From NCBI GenBank assembly GCA_021234155.1, contig JAJEKV010000020.1:3706563-3770562 (forward strand): 64,000 bases of DNA, read 5' to 3'. Position numbers and translations under genes: made by a program. Positions 12,437 through 22,673 of this stretch are shown here, piece by piece (positions within the stretch are counted from its first letter, which is position 1; every line of letters starts with the position of its first letter). This stretch comes from Isoetes taiwanensis. Taxonomy: Eukaryota; Streptophyta; Lycopodiopsida; Isoetales; Isoetaceae. Below the pieces are notes generated by a model. That model searched no databases. It was not told where the DNA came from and saw only the letters and a list, made by a program, of their open reading frames with translations.

Positions 12437-12575
12437 AACATTTGTTGAAAACATTCCTTCACGTCTTCCTCATATGTTGGACTATCTTCAAGAGGTTCTA
12501 GAATATTCTAGAACCTAAATGCATGCCTGACACGTGGCGCGATCTCATCCATTGGAGTGGCGCGATCTTGACCAT

Positions 12576-14217
12576 TGTGACGTTCCAGGGGAATATACGC
12601 CATAAATACGTATATTCCTAGACCCGTCACTATACAAGCCTAAGTTCATAGTCTTGTAGACCATGAATTGTGGCACTAGGGGGCATGACTAAGTTATTCA
12701 CATAACTTAGCCAACCATAGGTTAAGACCAATTTCCACGTGGCCTTAACCTATTGGGCACCCGCCACGCGGGACTCACCCGATTGGTGCCACGTGGCATC
12801 CTTGGTGGACCTAACTTATATTAGTGGGAACCCTAACCCTAGGCCTCTTTCCGGCCCTAGCTCCCAGAGACTCATCTACCTGCTCGAAACCCCATTTCGA
12901 ACATCGTTTGCTGTGGCATAGACTGGTGCAGCAGCCCCTGTAGGGTAGACCCGTTCTTGGTGCAAGAGCAGCATTACGTGAGTCGAAGACCATGGAGACA
13001 CCCGAATCTGGAGGGAGAGCTTCGGGAGCAGGTATGTAGGGTAGTAGTTATGATAGTTCATCTGGAATTAGCATTTCAGATGTGCTAGTATCTTGTATCT
13101 AGGGTAGAGCCATCCTAGAACCCGTATTCATCATCTTGAACCCTAATCAATGAACCCTAACCATTAGTTAGATTTATATGATTAGGTTAAGATGTTCTTA
13201 TGATTATTCTCATGATATGATGATTATGTGATGATGGTTGATCATGTTTGCTCCTCTTGTATTGGGAAGGGGGGTAGAGACCTAGGGCCATATGTAGTAT
13301 GCTCCTAGAGTAGATCCCTTAGTTCCTATTAGTTGCGGCCTGTGCATAGGAGCCCACCAGGCTATTGGGGCTATGATGCGACTCAGCACCACACAACGGG
13401 GCTAGAAGCAATGTGGAGGGAGGATCCCTGCCGAGTGGGGGCTTCGGGGGATCCCATAGTGGGCTAGGCTTATGGTCGGTCACTTCGTGAGGGCCGAGCA
13501 TGGGTCCGACACCTCCTGGGGCAATGGTGCCGCCCTGCCTCTCGAGAGCTGCAAGTGTCGGCTTGGCTCTCGTTTTGGGGGGTTAAGTCGGGTACGAATC
13601 GTGTGTCACCACGATTCTCTAGCCGCCCACGGAACTTCTAGACCCTGGGAAGGGGAGATGCAACCCTTCCTGCCTCGTCGGACCAGGGAGATGCAACCAG
13701 AGTAGTCCCGGATGGGTGATGCCATGGGATTGCGATCCGGAAGGCTAGAGTCACGCCGTCGAACCTGATTTAGCCCATCCGCAAAGTATGCACGGGAGGG
13801 GCGGATGGAGTGGTCAACCCTAGCCATTGTCTTATGCCAGCCCCGCCGTTGCCATGACTCGGTTCCGCTCTATCTTGAGGCCTAGCCGGTCACCATCCTC
13901 CTTACAAGTCTGAGCCCGGGTAGGAGCTCTCATGTTTTACGGTTTATGATTATCATCCTTGCACTTGTGGATATGTGATGGACTACCCCTCGAGGTAGTA
14001 TTTGTATTGTTGATGCTAGTTCTGACATGTTTATCGCTTCCGCCGTTATAGGAGCCCATAGGGGAAGGGCGCGCAAGACACCTTTGTGTCCCCTCCCCGC
14101 ACTAGGGTCACCTTAGAGTGCGGGGTAGACGAAGGGCCTGTGCGGTTGTTGAGCCGGACGGGGGATTTCCTGCCGAGTGTACGGCCGGGCGCCGTATGTT
14201 TAGGAGGGAGCGTCACA
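12576..14217 (+). repeat. Element 1 5' LTR
   Basis: The LTR is 1642 bp, starts TGTGACGTTCC and ends GCGTCACA (TG...CA termini). The same sequence recurs at 24147-24669 plus 37675-38795, about 1644 bp in total, with high identity. Many of the differences are small changes at CAG or CTG sites. Short ORFs inside it occur in both copies and are not thought to be genes. Confidence 0.95.
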
Positions 14218-14218
14218 A

Positions 14219-14230
14219 TGGTATCAGAGC
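14219..14230 (+). promoter_or_regulatory. Primer-binding site, initiator tRNA-Met
   Basis: TGGTATCAGAGC begins one base after the 5' LTR. It is the usual plant retrotransposon primer site complementary to the 3' end of initiator tRNA-Met. Confidence 0.95.
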
Positions 14231-14829
14231 TATGTTCTTGGTTGACCAGGAACTAGCACTGACCATAACCATGAAAGTAGTCTAACAGGCCTATAGGGGT
14301 GTGAAATAAAAAAAAAATTCCACCATCAAACCCCGAAAATGAGGGAAAAATTTTTCTCTTAGGTAGTGGGTTCGGAGTAAGGTTAAGTGTTAGACGAAGA
14401 ATGAATGGAGTCTAATTCATCCTCTAGTAAAATTGGAGTGGAAATTATGTATCTGCATCAAATTTCACCTAAAATGGGTCAAAGAATCATGCCAATCGGA
14501 GACCCAAGTGAAAAATGGCGCAAATCCATAATTAGCACTTCAAACCATTAGGAAATTCGAAAATTTTAAAGTATAATACGAATTAATACAGAAATAATAC
14601 ATACATTAATAATTAAATAATTACTAAATATGGAGTAATTAATAAGGGAGGCTAATAAATAGGGGTGATTATGGTGGGAGAATATTCCTAGGGACCCTCC
14701 CTTTAAATATCTGACACCTTATTCTCTCTCCAACCTTTCCCCCCACCATCTCTCTCTTGCTCAGCTTTACGTCATCCATTTCCTGAAAAACAGACAGCAA
14801 GGAAGTATCACGAGCGACCCACCCTCTCA
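14231..14829 (+). other. Element 1 leader, non-coding
   Basis: This AT-rich leader between the primer site and the first ORF shows no coding signal. A pyrimidine-rich stretch (about 14715-14765) precedes the H3-fold ORF. Confidence 0.6.
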
Positions 14830-15912
14830 ATGGCGCAAGCGGCAGCAGGACGGCACGTCAAGAAGGTTCCTGAGCACCTTCGACCGAAGCCGGGAGATGA
14901 GGAGTCTCCCTCCAGCAGCAGCGGCAAAACCTTCCATGACGCCGAAGAGGACGCACCTAGCCCCAGCAGCAGCTCTTCATCGGCGGGCACCCAGAGAACC
15001 GGCGAGTCCCGCCACTTTGGGCCTTCGTCGGACACAGAGGTAGAAGAGCAGGTTGAGGAGCAGGTGGACGGGCAGCAGCAGCAGCACCAAACTCAACAGG
15101 CGGGCCCTTCGGTACCGAAGAAGAAGGGCAAGGAGAAAGTTGAAGAGTGGCCGGAGGAAAAGGCTGCTAGGAAGAAGAGGGAGCGCGAGCGGGAGCTGAG
15201 GCAGCAGGAGAGAAGGACGAAGAGAAGAAACGACAGGCCTCGCCGGACCGTCGTCATAGAAGAGCCTCGTGAAGAGGAGGAGGTGGAGGTGGAGGAAGGA
15301 GGAGACAGTGAGGAGGAGGAGCAGCAGGGCACTGGGGGGTCTTCCAACCCCGACGCGAGACCACCTTACCCTAAGTGGTCGGAGCCACCGAAGGTGGTCA
15401 AAAAGCCGAAGGTGGGAGAACGGGAATTCACGCTCTGCCAGGATCGTGAATTCATGCGCAAGATGAAGGCTTACCAAGAGTACCTCCGTCGCTGGACGAG
15501 GTACAACGACTGGTACTGCCGTCAGAATGTGCAGAAATCCGTCGAGGGCGGCAGGCCGAAGAAAAATCAGCCGAAGCCACCCCCACCTAGACCGGAGAAG
15601 CCCAAAAGGGTTCACCACGGGCCAAATAGTCCGCACGCCCGTGTGTTCAGGGAGATCAAGCACTTCCAGATGTGCACAAATCTCCTTATAAGGAAGGCGC
15701 CTTTTGAGCGCCTCCTTCGGGAAGTCATGCAGGAGTTCCGGACCGATTATAGGGTTACCCCTCTAATGACCCGGGCCCTGCAAGAGGCCGCTGAAGCAGA
15801 GCTGGTACAGCTCTTTGAGGAAGGGAATCTCTGTGCCATCCATGCTAAGAGAGTCACGCTTATGCCGAAGGACATACACTTAGCACGGAGGATTCGCAGG
15901 CAGAGGCCCTAG
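14830..15912 (+). CDS. Histone H3-fold accessory protein of element 1
   Basis: An uninterrupted 360-codon ORF with a C-terminal histone H3 domain. Residues 1-100 are Ser/Glu/Gln-rich and start [12 protein letters not shown]. Residues 100-140 are strongly basic and 143-165 acidic. Residues 205-243 are a Tyr/Trp-rich helix ending EGGRP, and 244-262 are Pro/Lys-rich. Residues 268-360 align with H3 without gaps: alpha-[12 protein letters not shown], then [19 protein letters not shown] (alpha 1), [21 protein letters not shown] (alpha 2) and [17 protein letters not shown] (alpha 3). Loop 1 has canonical H3 length, which argues against CENH3. The N-terminus lacks the ARTKQTARK tail seen in element 2. 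It lies first in the retroelement, upstream of ORF2 and gag. It is intact although gag-pol of this copy is broken. Nuclear action (nucleosome variant, decoy or cDNA packaging) is inference. Confidence 0.93.
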   Translation: MAQAAAGRHVKKVPEHLRPKPGDEESPSSSSGKTFHDAEEDAPSPSSSSSSAGTQRTGESRHFGPSSDTEVEEQVEEQVDGQQQQHQTQQAGPSVPKKKGKEKVEEWPEEKAARKKRERERELRQQERRTKRRNDRPRRTVVIEEPREEEEVEVEEGGDSEEEEQQGTGGSSNPDARPPYPKWSEPPKVVKKPKVGEREFTLCQDREFMRKMKAYQEYLRRWTRYNDWYCRQNVQKSVEGGRPKKNQPKPPPPRPEKPKRVHHGPNSPHARVFREIKHFQMCTNLLIRKAPFERLLREVMQEFRTDYRVTPLMTRALQEAAEAELVQLFEEGNLCAIHAKRVTLMPKDIHLARRIRRQRP

Positions 15913-16147
15913 AGGCCTAATTTTGTAAATTTTGTTAGAAAGTTAAATTTTCATGTAATTGTGTTTTCCTTATTAATATAAAAGTTGTTTTTCCTCTGTA
16001 AGTAAAATTTTTTGATGCTTGAAATGTAGGAAATTAAACCCAATTGTAATAGATTTTTTTGTAGCATGCTCGGGAATAGCCTAGAAACCATACCTACAAC
16101 AAAATTTTGGGCAAAAATAGATCATCAAAAGCAAAAAAAAGGGGCAA

Positions 16148-16416
16148 CCGGGTGAGACCGCGCCAAACGCGTCTGCGTTCGCGACGCGGAGGCCATCCGC
16201 GCGGATTCACCCGGATGCGCCAAAAATTCGCTTTTAGGTGTCAGTTTTGCTCAAAATAAGTTGCTAGTTAGGTTAGAATTGATCCAATTAGTCATGTTAG
16301 CATCTTCAAACTCCCAAAAGTGACCAAAAATGGCTCAAAAATAGGCCAACCGGGTAAGACCGCGCCAAACGCGTCTGCGTTCGCGACGCGGAGGCCATCC
16401 GCGCGGATTCACCCGG
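16148..16416 (+). repeat. Duplicated GC-rich hairpin (element 1)
   Basis: Two nearly identical 67-bp copies (16148-16214 and 16350-16416) start CCGGGTGAGACCGCGC or CCGGGTAAGACCGCGC and end GCGCGGATTCACCCGG. The ends can pair over about 16 bp, with an inner CGCGTC/GACGCG stem. They are far more GC-rich than their surroundings. They lie in the untranslated spacer (15913-16715) between the H3-fold ORF and ORF2. A structured RNA role is plausible but not shown. Confidence 0.85.
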
Positions 16417-16715
16417 GTCAGCCCATTTTCGACCTAAATTAGCCAAATCTGACCCAACAAACTGCCATGTAGTGTTTCTTGCTTTGCTTTGCTTAGGTTT
16501 GTACTTCATAGTAGCTCAATTGGACACCTATAGCCATAGAACAAAGGCCTTTCTCATCTAGGTACCTTTTGCACGAATCCCGAGGCCAACCATAGTCTAT
16601 AAATAGGGGCCTCATTTGCCATTTTCCCTTCAACAGAACTGCTCCCAGCCACTTAGGCGATTTTCTGACTCCTCACTCATCCTTGCAAGCCATTTTCTGC
16701 ACTCTTCTTTGCTCA

Positions 16716-18246
16716 ATGGCGCCCAGCAACTTTGAAAGATGGTACAATGCTGCAAGCCATATCCATCAGCTTCCTGCTGAGCAAGCCTTCTCTGTGTTTG
16801 ACCACTTGTTTGATCTTCATGCAACTCTGACTAGAACACCATACTACACAGATATCATGTGTCAATACGACCAACAGGTCCTACCTTGGGAAGTTAGATT
16901 ACCTCCTAGGGGAGGGAATTGGGTTTCTCTTGAGACACTCACCCAAGCCTTAGGTCGAGAGATGGGAGGATCCAAAGGCAAGAGTCAGCTATGGGATAGG
17001 ACTAGGACCATGCCCGATTACATGACCTGCAGACATAATAGGCATAGGTACCTTTCATCTCAGACAGCCCTTGCCCTCTTCATGCACTATAAGTCAATCA
17101 ACAAAGTAGGGGAACCTTCTGTTCAGCCCTTAGACTTAGCACCACTCGATACCCGTAGGGCTCAGGATCAAATCCTCAATATAGATTCCTCCACCTATGA
17201 ATACCATGGCACGACGTCAGGGGCACCAGTTCTGCGGATCGATGAAGACTACGAGCAGTTAGGGGAGCAAAACCCAGAGTGGGAGAGCAGGGAGGCAACA
17301 AGGATGCAGAGATACATGTCGAGGCACGACGACAACATCAGAAGAGCCACCGAGCCACCGGTCGGCATCACAGCTCTGTCGCCGATATCATCGACGGAGA
17401 GGAGTACATTCTAGCAAATGACATCCTCAACTTGTCATATTGCCAGGAACAGGGGCTTCGAATCGATGAGCTCTTAGGCATGATAGCACATGGGAAAAGC
17501 ACGGACCTCATCGACTATTCATACCAGGAGATTCCAAGGGAGCTGGCGGAGAGATACTCTTATGCTGGGGAGACAATGTCAGACATAGCAGCCTATCAGC
17601 AGATAAGGGAGATCTATCGACAGCAGGAACCTATCATTTCAGAGGAGGAGTTCCAGCAGATACAGAGCACATTGTACAAACCAGGGAGGGGCCCAAGCTC
17701 AAGTCCGGGCAGTTCGAGCCGGGAGCATGAGGGAAGGGTCCAAAGAAGATCAACTTGGACAATGCAACCAAAGATGTGGAGAGACCATGAAGATCTTATG
17801 GCGATAGATGCCTACTGGGAGGGCGGCTCAAAGGAAGGGCACCGGATCGCGAGGCACGGGTAAAGGCACGGCACTTCGCTACTATCTTCCAGCCCTCAGC
17901 CAAGGGCAAATGGTAGTCTTCCACAAGGAGTTCAGCCCAAGGGGGGAAGAAGCCGTGGCGCTTCTCATAGCACTCTCGGGCTTCGGGCAGCATTCAAAGA
18001 TATACGCCCATGCGGACCACATCATCCTTTTCAAGAGGTCCGGCGCTTCATTGCCTACGACTTTCGAGGGACACCTCGAGGGCGCATCACTTTCAAGAGT
18101 AGCGAAGAACGCACCCGGAACTCCCGAACCGAGAGATGACCCGAGCACTCGAAGGGGGATCGACAAGGAACATCTTGCGCAACCTCGGCAAAGGCCTCCG
18201 ATTCAGGGATGTCAAGAATTTCTTTAAGCTTTCAGGAGGCCATTGA
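16716..18246 (+). pseudogene. Accessory ORF2 of element 1, unknown function, frameshifted
   Basis: The start is set by homology: MAPSNFERWYNAASH here matches MATSDFHRWYSQAGH at the start of the element 2 counterpart. The first frame runs to about 17380 (ending near VGITALSPI), continues in a second frame (IDGEEYILAND onward) to about 17850, then in others (GQMVVFHKEFSPRG). It ends with LRNLGKGLRFRDVKNFFKLSG and a stop at 18244-18246. Element 2 shows counterparts of each block in the same order (LGITSLAPI, GRIAVTHRKFTLRG, NVLRNLGHSVG). Intact length would be roughly 500 residues. No known domain was recognised. It sits between the H3-like gene and gag, so it is an element-encoded accessory protein and not captured flanking DNA. 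Whether the frameshifts are real is uncertain. Confidence 0.7.
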
Positions 18247-18576
18247 ATAGTTGTAAAATTTCCCTTTAAGTTCTTAAAGTATGCTAAATGTTTTCTTGTA
18301 CTCTATTGTGTTAGTACATATCTATCCTACCATGTAATTTCCATGTATTAATGACTATTAACTGTTTTATAAATGCAATGCTTCGCATGATTTCTTTATA
18401 ACTAAAAATAATTCAATTACAAGTAAGATTGATCAACATATAACCCAAATAACATGTATTGATGATCAATCCTTGCAGCAAGGAACTCAGGTGTAGGATT
18501 CCAAGACCAGCACCGACAACACAATTGGGTGCCAAGGAACTTGTTTGGCAGAGAACAGGAAGACATTGAGTAAGAC

Positions 18577-19730
18577 ATGTCACCAGAGGCAATCAACGCA
18601 AGGCTGGTACAGATGAGGAACCAGATGCAACACCTGATCCACTGGGCGACACCTCTGATGAATGCGCATGAAGATGGTCCTCTACCTCCACCTCCACCTT
18701 GTCCACCAGGTGGTGACGAAGCCCCTCAGCAGGAAGGGGAGGGTAACTAGGGGAACGTCAGGGATAAGAGAAGGAAAAGGAGAACCAGGAGCCCATCATC
18801 ATCTAGCTCCAGCACATCAGATAGTTCTTCCAGTGAGGACAGCTCTAGCTCCGACAGTCAGTCCGACACACCTAGAGCAAGAAAAAGGGCAAGAAAGACA
18901 GATGACTACCAGAAAAAGGTGGATAGTGCTATGAGCAACGTATGGAAGACAAGGAAGCTGGGCCAGTTCTCAGGGAAAGACAGATCAGGCATGGAAGCTG
19001 AAGCATGGCTTGATGAAATGGAAGAATTTGGCAACTCCTATGGCATGAAAGACAAGGATATAGGGAAAGTTGCTACAGCTAACCTCATTGGACCGGCAAG
19101 GATCTGGTGGAAGGGGTATGCTAAATCCAACAAGCTGAGGAGGAACAATTGCAGATTTAAGACCTTCAACAAGGCTTTTTGCAAGCACTATGTGCCAAGA
19201 TCTCATACTAGCAGGCAGATCCAGCAGTTTTACAGGTTGAACCAGGGTAGCTTGTCAGTAGCTAAGTATACAGAAGAATTCATGCGGCTCAGGCTCCATG
19301 TCCCTGGAGTCTCGGAAAGGCAAGCAGTTGATACCTACATTGAGGGGTTGAACAGCAATATCAAGAGGCTTGTTAGAGCAATCAACCCAAGGTCAGTTGC
19401 AGAGGCCGAAGATAAAGCTATAAGTTTGGAGGAGGCACCAAAGAACTCCGGCCAGAGAAACAACAACCTTGCGAGGTAAGAGTTCGAGGCGATGCTCGGG
19501 GGCAATATCAGGGTAAGCAATCAGCAGCTACACCATAGAGGCCAGCAGCAAGATAAGGGTCAGAATAAAGCCTTTGGGGACCGTAAGCCCGCGAGAATGC
19601 ATCGAGGCGGTGCTCTAAAAGCATCTTCTAGACCGATGCAGGTCAAGGAGAAGAGACAGAATGCATCGAGAAAAAGCTATGCTTCAGTGCTTCCGGCCGA
19701 GGCACCGAACGCATAATTGTCCATTCGTCA
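18577..19730 (+). pseudogene. gag: Gag of element 1
   Basis: The frame starts MSPEAINARLVQMRNQ, has a Pro-rich stretch, an in-frame TAG at 18748-18750, then a Ser/Arg-rich region. A retrotransposon Gag domain follows with MEAEAWLDEMEEFGNSYGMK, GPARIWWKGYA and VAKYTEEFMRLR, ending at a stop at 19477-19479. Downstream the frame shifts and a damaged CCHC-like knuckle (CFS..GRGTER..) lies near 19680-19730. Gag forms the virus-like particle. The TAG could be a mutated CAG codon. The same domain, in pieces, is present in element 2. Confidence 0.85.
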
Positions 19731-19855
19731 TGCGAGGCAGCCTTGGCAGAGCTTGTGGATTGGGATTCCCCAACAGAAGCGGACGAAGACGACGATCAGC
19801 ATGAGGCCCGGATTTCATAGATGGTGAGTGCCACATATGTGCAAACATTGAGTCG

Positions 19856-20527
19856 GTGATATTGAAAATCAATCGGTATCATCGGGGCGATGGGATCATA
19901 GATAGTAATCCATATGTAGTCCTCATAGATACGGGTAGCTCTCACAACTTTGCATCTCCTAGGTTGGCTGCCCTAATGAAGAACAAGGTATTGAAGTCTA
20001 AGCCAAGGCGATGGGCTATGGCAAAAACCGGCGCCATTCGGCACACTAAGGGGAGAAGAATCATCTTTGACATAGACCTTAGTGGGATTAAGTGGCCGAT
20101 GGGGGCGGAAGTCATGGATATTGGAAGATATGATCTTATAGTGGGGATGGAATTCTTGAAGCCAGCCAAAGCCATGATCGATTGTGACCGGAACGAAGTC
20201 ACTATGACGGCACCAGACGGCAACAAATTGATAGTGAAAGGTAAGAAGGTAGCTTCTCCCATGCAGTGTATCTCTTTGAAGCAGCTAAGGAAGAGTATAG
20301 AAAGGAATAAGGTGGATTACATCTTGAGGATGGAATCAGTTGAGCCAAGCAATCAGGATGGAAGTAACCCAAAGGGGAATCAATTGCCCAAGCAGATAGC
20401 AAGGCTTATTTCAGAGTTCAAGGATGTATTTCCGGATGAAATCCGGCAGCTACCACCTTATAGGGGTGTGGAATGTGAGATCACATTAGCTCCAGGATCA
20501 CCGAAGCCTACCAAAGAAGGCGTATAG
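19856..20527 (+). CDS. pol: Aspartic protease region of element 1 pol
   Basis: This open frame contains VVLIDTGSSHNFASP, the retropepsin active site (Asp-Thr-Gly), at about residues 22-36. The flap and dimer region follows (DIGRYDLIVGMEFL). The frame ends at an early stop just before the reverse transcriptase, in a segment reading LAPGSPKPTKEGV. Comparison with other gypsy elements suggests a single-base frame error there. The product would cleave the Gag-Pol polyprotein inside the particle. The nominal start codon is not a true start, because the region is part of a polyprotein. Confidence 0.85.
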   Translation: MILKINRYHRGDGIIDSNPYVVLIDTGSSHNFASPRLAALMKNKVLKSKPRRWAMAKTGAIRHTKGRRIIFDIDLSGIKWPMGAEVMDIGRYDLIVGMEFLKPAKAMIDCDRNEVTMTAPDGNKLIVKGKKVASPMQCISLKQLRKSIERNKVDYILRMESVEPSNQDGSNPKGNQLPKQIARLISEFKDVFPDEIRQLPPYRGVECEITLAPGSPKPTKEGV

Positions 20528-21760
20528 AATGAGCACCCCAGGCACTGATCGAGCTCAAGAAGCAGCTCCAGGAATTGCTTGAGCTTGGTTTTATTAGAGC
20601 AAGTGTGTCTCCTTTCGGAGCACCTATACTCTTTGTGAAGAAGAAAGATGGGAGCTTAAGAATGTGCATAGACTATCGCCAGCTCAACAAGCAGATGATA
20701 AAGAATAAGTATGCATTGCCAAGGGTAGATGATTTAATGGACCAGTTACAAGGAGCAAAGGTATTCTCTAAAATTGATTTGAGGTCAGGGTACCACCAGA
20801 TAAGAATAAAAGAAGAGGATATCCATAAGACCGCTTTTAGAACGCGGTATGGTCATTTTGAGTTTACAGTAATGCCCTTTGGATTGTCGAATGCTCCAGC
20901 AACGTTTATGCGCCTCATGAACGACATCTTCAGGGATTTCTTGGATGAGTTTGTTATTGTCTTCTTCGACGACATTCTGATCTACAGCAAGTCCATTGAA
21001 GAGCATTGTCAGCATCTGAGGAAAGTGTTGGAAAAGTTGAGACGTCATCGGTTGTATGGGAAGCTCTCCAAATGCCACTTTGCAACAGGCCGAGTGGAAT
21101 ATTTGGGGCATGTGGTAACATCCGAGGGAATCTCCACAGATCCATCTAAGATTGAGGCAATAGTTGATTGGCCAGCTCCAAGGAATGTGGCAGAAGTAAG
21201 AAGCTTTCTCGGGTTGGCGGGATATTATAGAAAGTTCGTGAAGGACTTTGCTAAGTGGGCGTCCCCTTTGTCGGACCTCACCAAGACCAAGAAGATTAAG
21301 GATTGGACTAGCCATTGGTTAGAGAAAGTCCAAGCTTCCTTTGAGAAGCTTAAAGAGGCCTTAACAACAGCTCCAGTGCTTGTTCTCCCAGATCCGAGTA
21401 AAGATAAGTTGATAGCAACGGATGCAAGCAAGATAGCAACAAGGCGGTCTTGATGCGAGGAAGGAAGGGTAGTCGCCACGACTCGAAAGAAGATGAACGG
21501 CGCCAGCAACGCTATCCAACCCATGATCGAGGAGCGCTAGCCATTGTCGTCGGCGTTAAGGATATGGAGGCATTATTTGGTTTGGGGAGGAAGTTTGGTT
21601 AGATACTGATCACGAGCCTTCAAGATCTTTTTCACCCACCCTCCTCAACTTAAGGCAAAGGAGGTGGATGGAATTTCTTGAGGAGTATGATTTTGATATT
21701 ATATATAAGCCCAAAGCTTAATGTTGTGGCGGATGCCTCTCTAGGAGACCATTTCGCATT
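20528..21760 (+). pseudogene. pol: Reverse transcriptase and decayed RNase H of element 1
   Basis: RT is open from about 20575 to 21453. It shows the gypsy blocks [52 protein letters not shown], the catalytic FFDD ([14 protein letters not shown]) and [20 protein letters not shown]. RNase H begins ATDAS at about 21415 but then loses frame (stop at 21451-21453). Only scattered pieces remain to about 21760. The 5' end is in another frame from the protease. The high similarity to the element 2 RT places both in one chromovirus lineage. Confidence 0.9.
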
Positions 21761-21799
21761 AAGGGCGCATTTGTAATGCGATTTCCACTCTTTAAAGTG

Positions 21800-22672
21800 A
21801 GTTTGGCAAGAAGATTGAGGAGTCCTTGCCAACGGATGTGGACTTCAAGGAGATTTGGGAAAGCCTCTCGAGGAAGCTAGAACAGATAAAGAGCGGGAAG
21901 CCTTCAAGTATTATAAGAAGGAAGGCAACCTATTGTATCACAAGCATAAGTTGTGTGTGCCCAAGTCATCAGGGGTAAGGAAGCTAATTCTCCACGATAC
22001 ACACAACAGCCCAATAGCAGGGCATGCGGGCTTCATGAAGACCTATTTCAAGATTCGAAGTAGTTACTTCTGGCCGGGAATGAAAGGCGATAGCTGCATA
22101 TATTCGGGATTGCCGGTTGTGTCGGCCGGACCAAAGCGGAGCAACCTCGGATTCCAGGTGCTTTAGAGCCATTGGGAGTGCCAAATGCGAAGTGGGAGGT
22201 CATAAGCATGGATTTCATCACAGGACTCCCTAGAACTCTTCGAGGCAAGGATGCATTGATGGTTGTCGTAGACAAGTTATCTAAGATGGCACATTTTGTG
22301 CCTTGCAAGACTACTGACACCGCATTAGATACTGCCAAGTTATTTGTAAGGGAGATTTTTAGACTCCATGGCATGCCTCGGGAGATAATATCTGATAGAG
22401 ATTCTAAGTTTATGAGTGCCTTTTGGCAGGATCTCTTTAGCACCATTCAGACGAAGCTCTCCATTAGCACGGCATATCATCCCCAAACAGATGGCCAGAC
22501 GGAGAGGACGAATCGAATCATTGAAGACATTCTTCGAAGCTATGTGTGGAACAAGCAGTCCAAGTAGGATGAGTACATCCACTTGGTGGAATTCGCCTAC
22601 AATAGTGCCAAACAGGAGTCATCTCAGATGTCTCCTTTCATGGTAAATTACGGGTACCACCTGGCACAATCC
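21800..22672 (+). pseudogene. pol: Integrase zinc-binding and core domains of element 1
   Basis: A frame at 21855-22166 has the H...H part of the HHCC domain (LILHDTHNSPIAGHAGFMK) but its cysteines are frameshifted. The core at 22172-22567 carries the three catalytic acidic residues: Asp in ISMDFITGL, Asp in IISDRDSKF and Glu in HPQTDGQTERTNR. It stops at 22565-22567 (AAG-TAG), and the C-terminal part continues in another frame to the chromodomain ORF. The enzyme would insert the element cDNA into chromatin. Confidence 0.88.
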
Positions 22673-22673
22673 T

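Noticed and set aside
12811-13061. Short minus-strand ORFs in the element 1 LTR
   Set aside because: The same frames appear in the other LTR copy at 24383-24633 because the LTR is duplicated. There is no domain or coding bias beyond LTR identity.
14977-15663. 228-codon minus-strand ORF
   Set aside because: It is antisense to the H3-fold ORF. Its Leu/Arg/Ser-rich composition reflects the complement of Glu/Lys/Ser codons, with no domain.
14830-15912. The H3-fold ORF as a CENH3 (centromeric H3) gene
   Set aside because: Loop 1 between alpha 1 and alpha 2 has the canonical H3 length, without the extra residues usual in CENH3, and the alpha 2/alpha 3 region reads like ordinary H3. Descent from a canonical H3 is more likely, although a phylogeny would decide.
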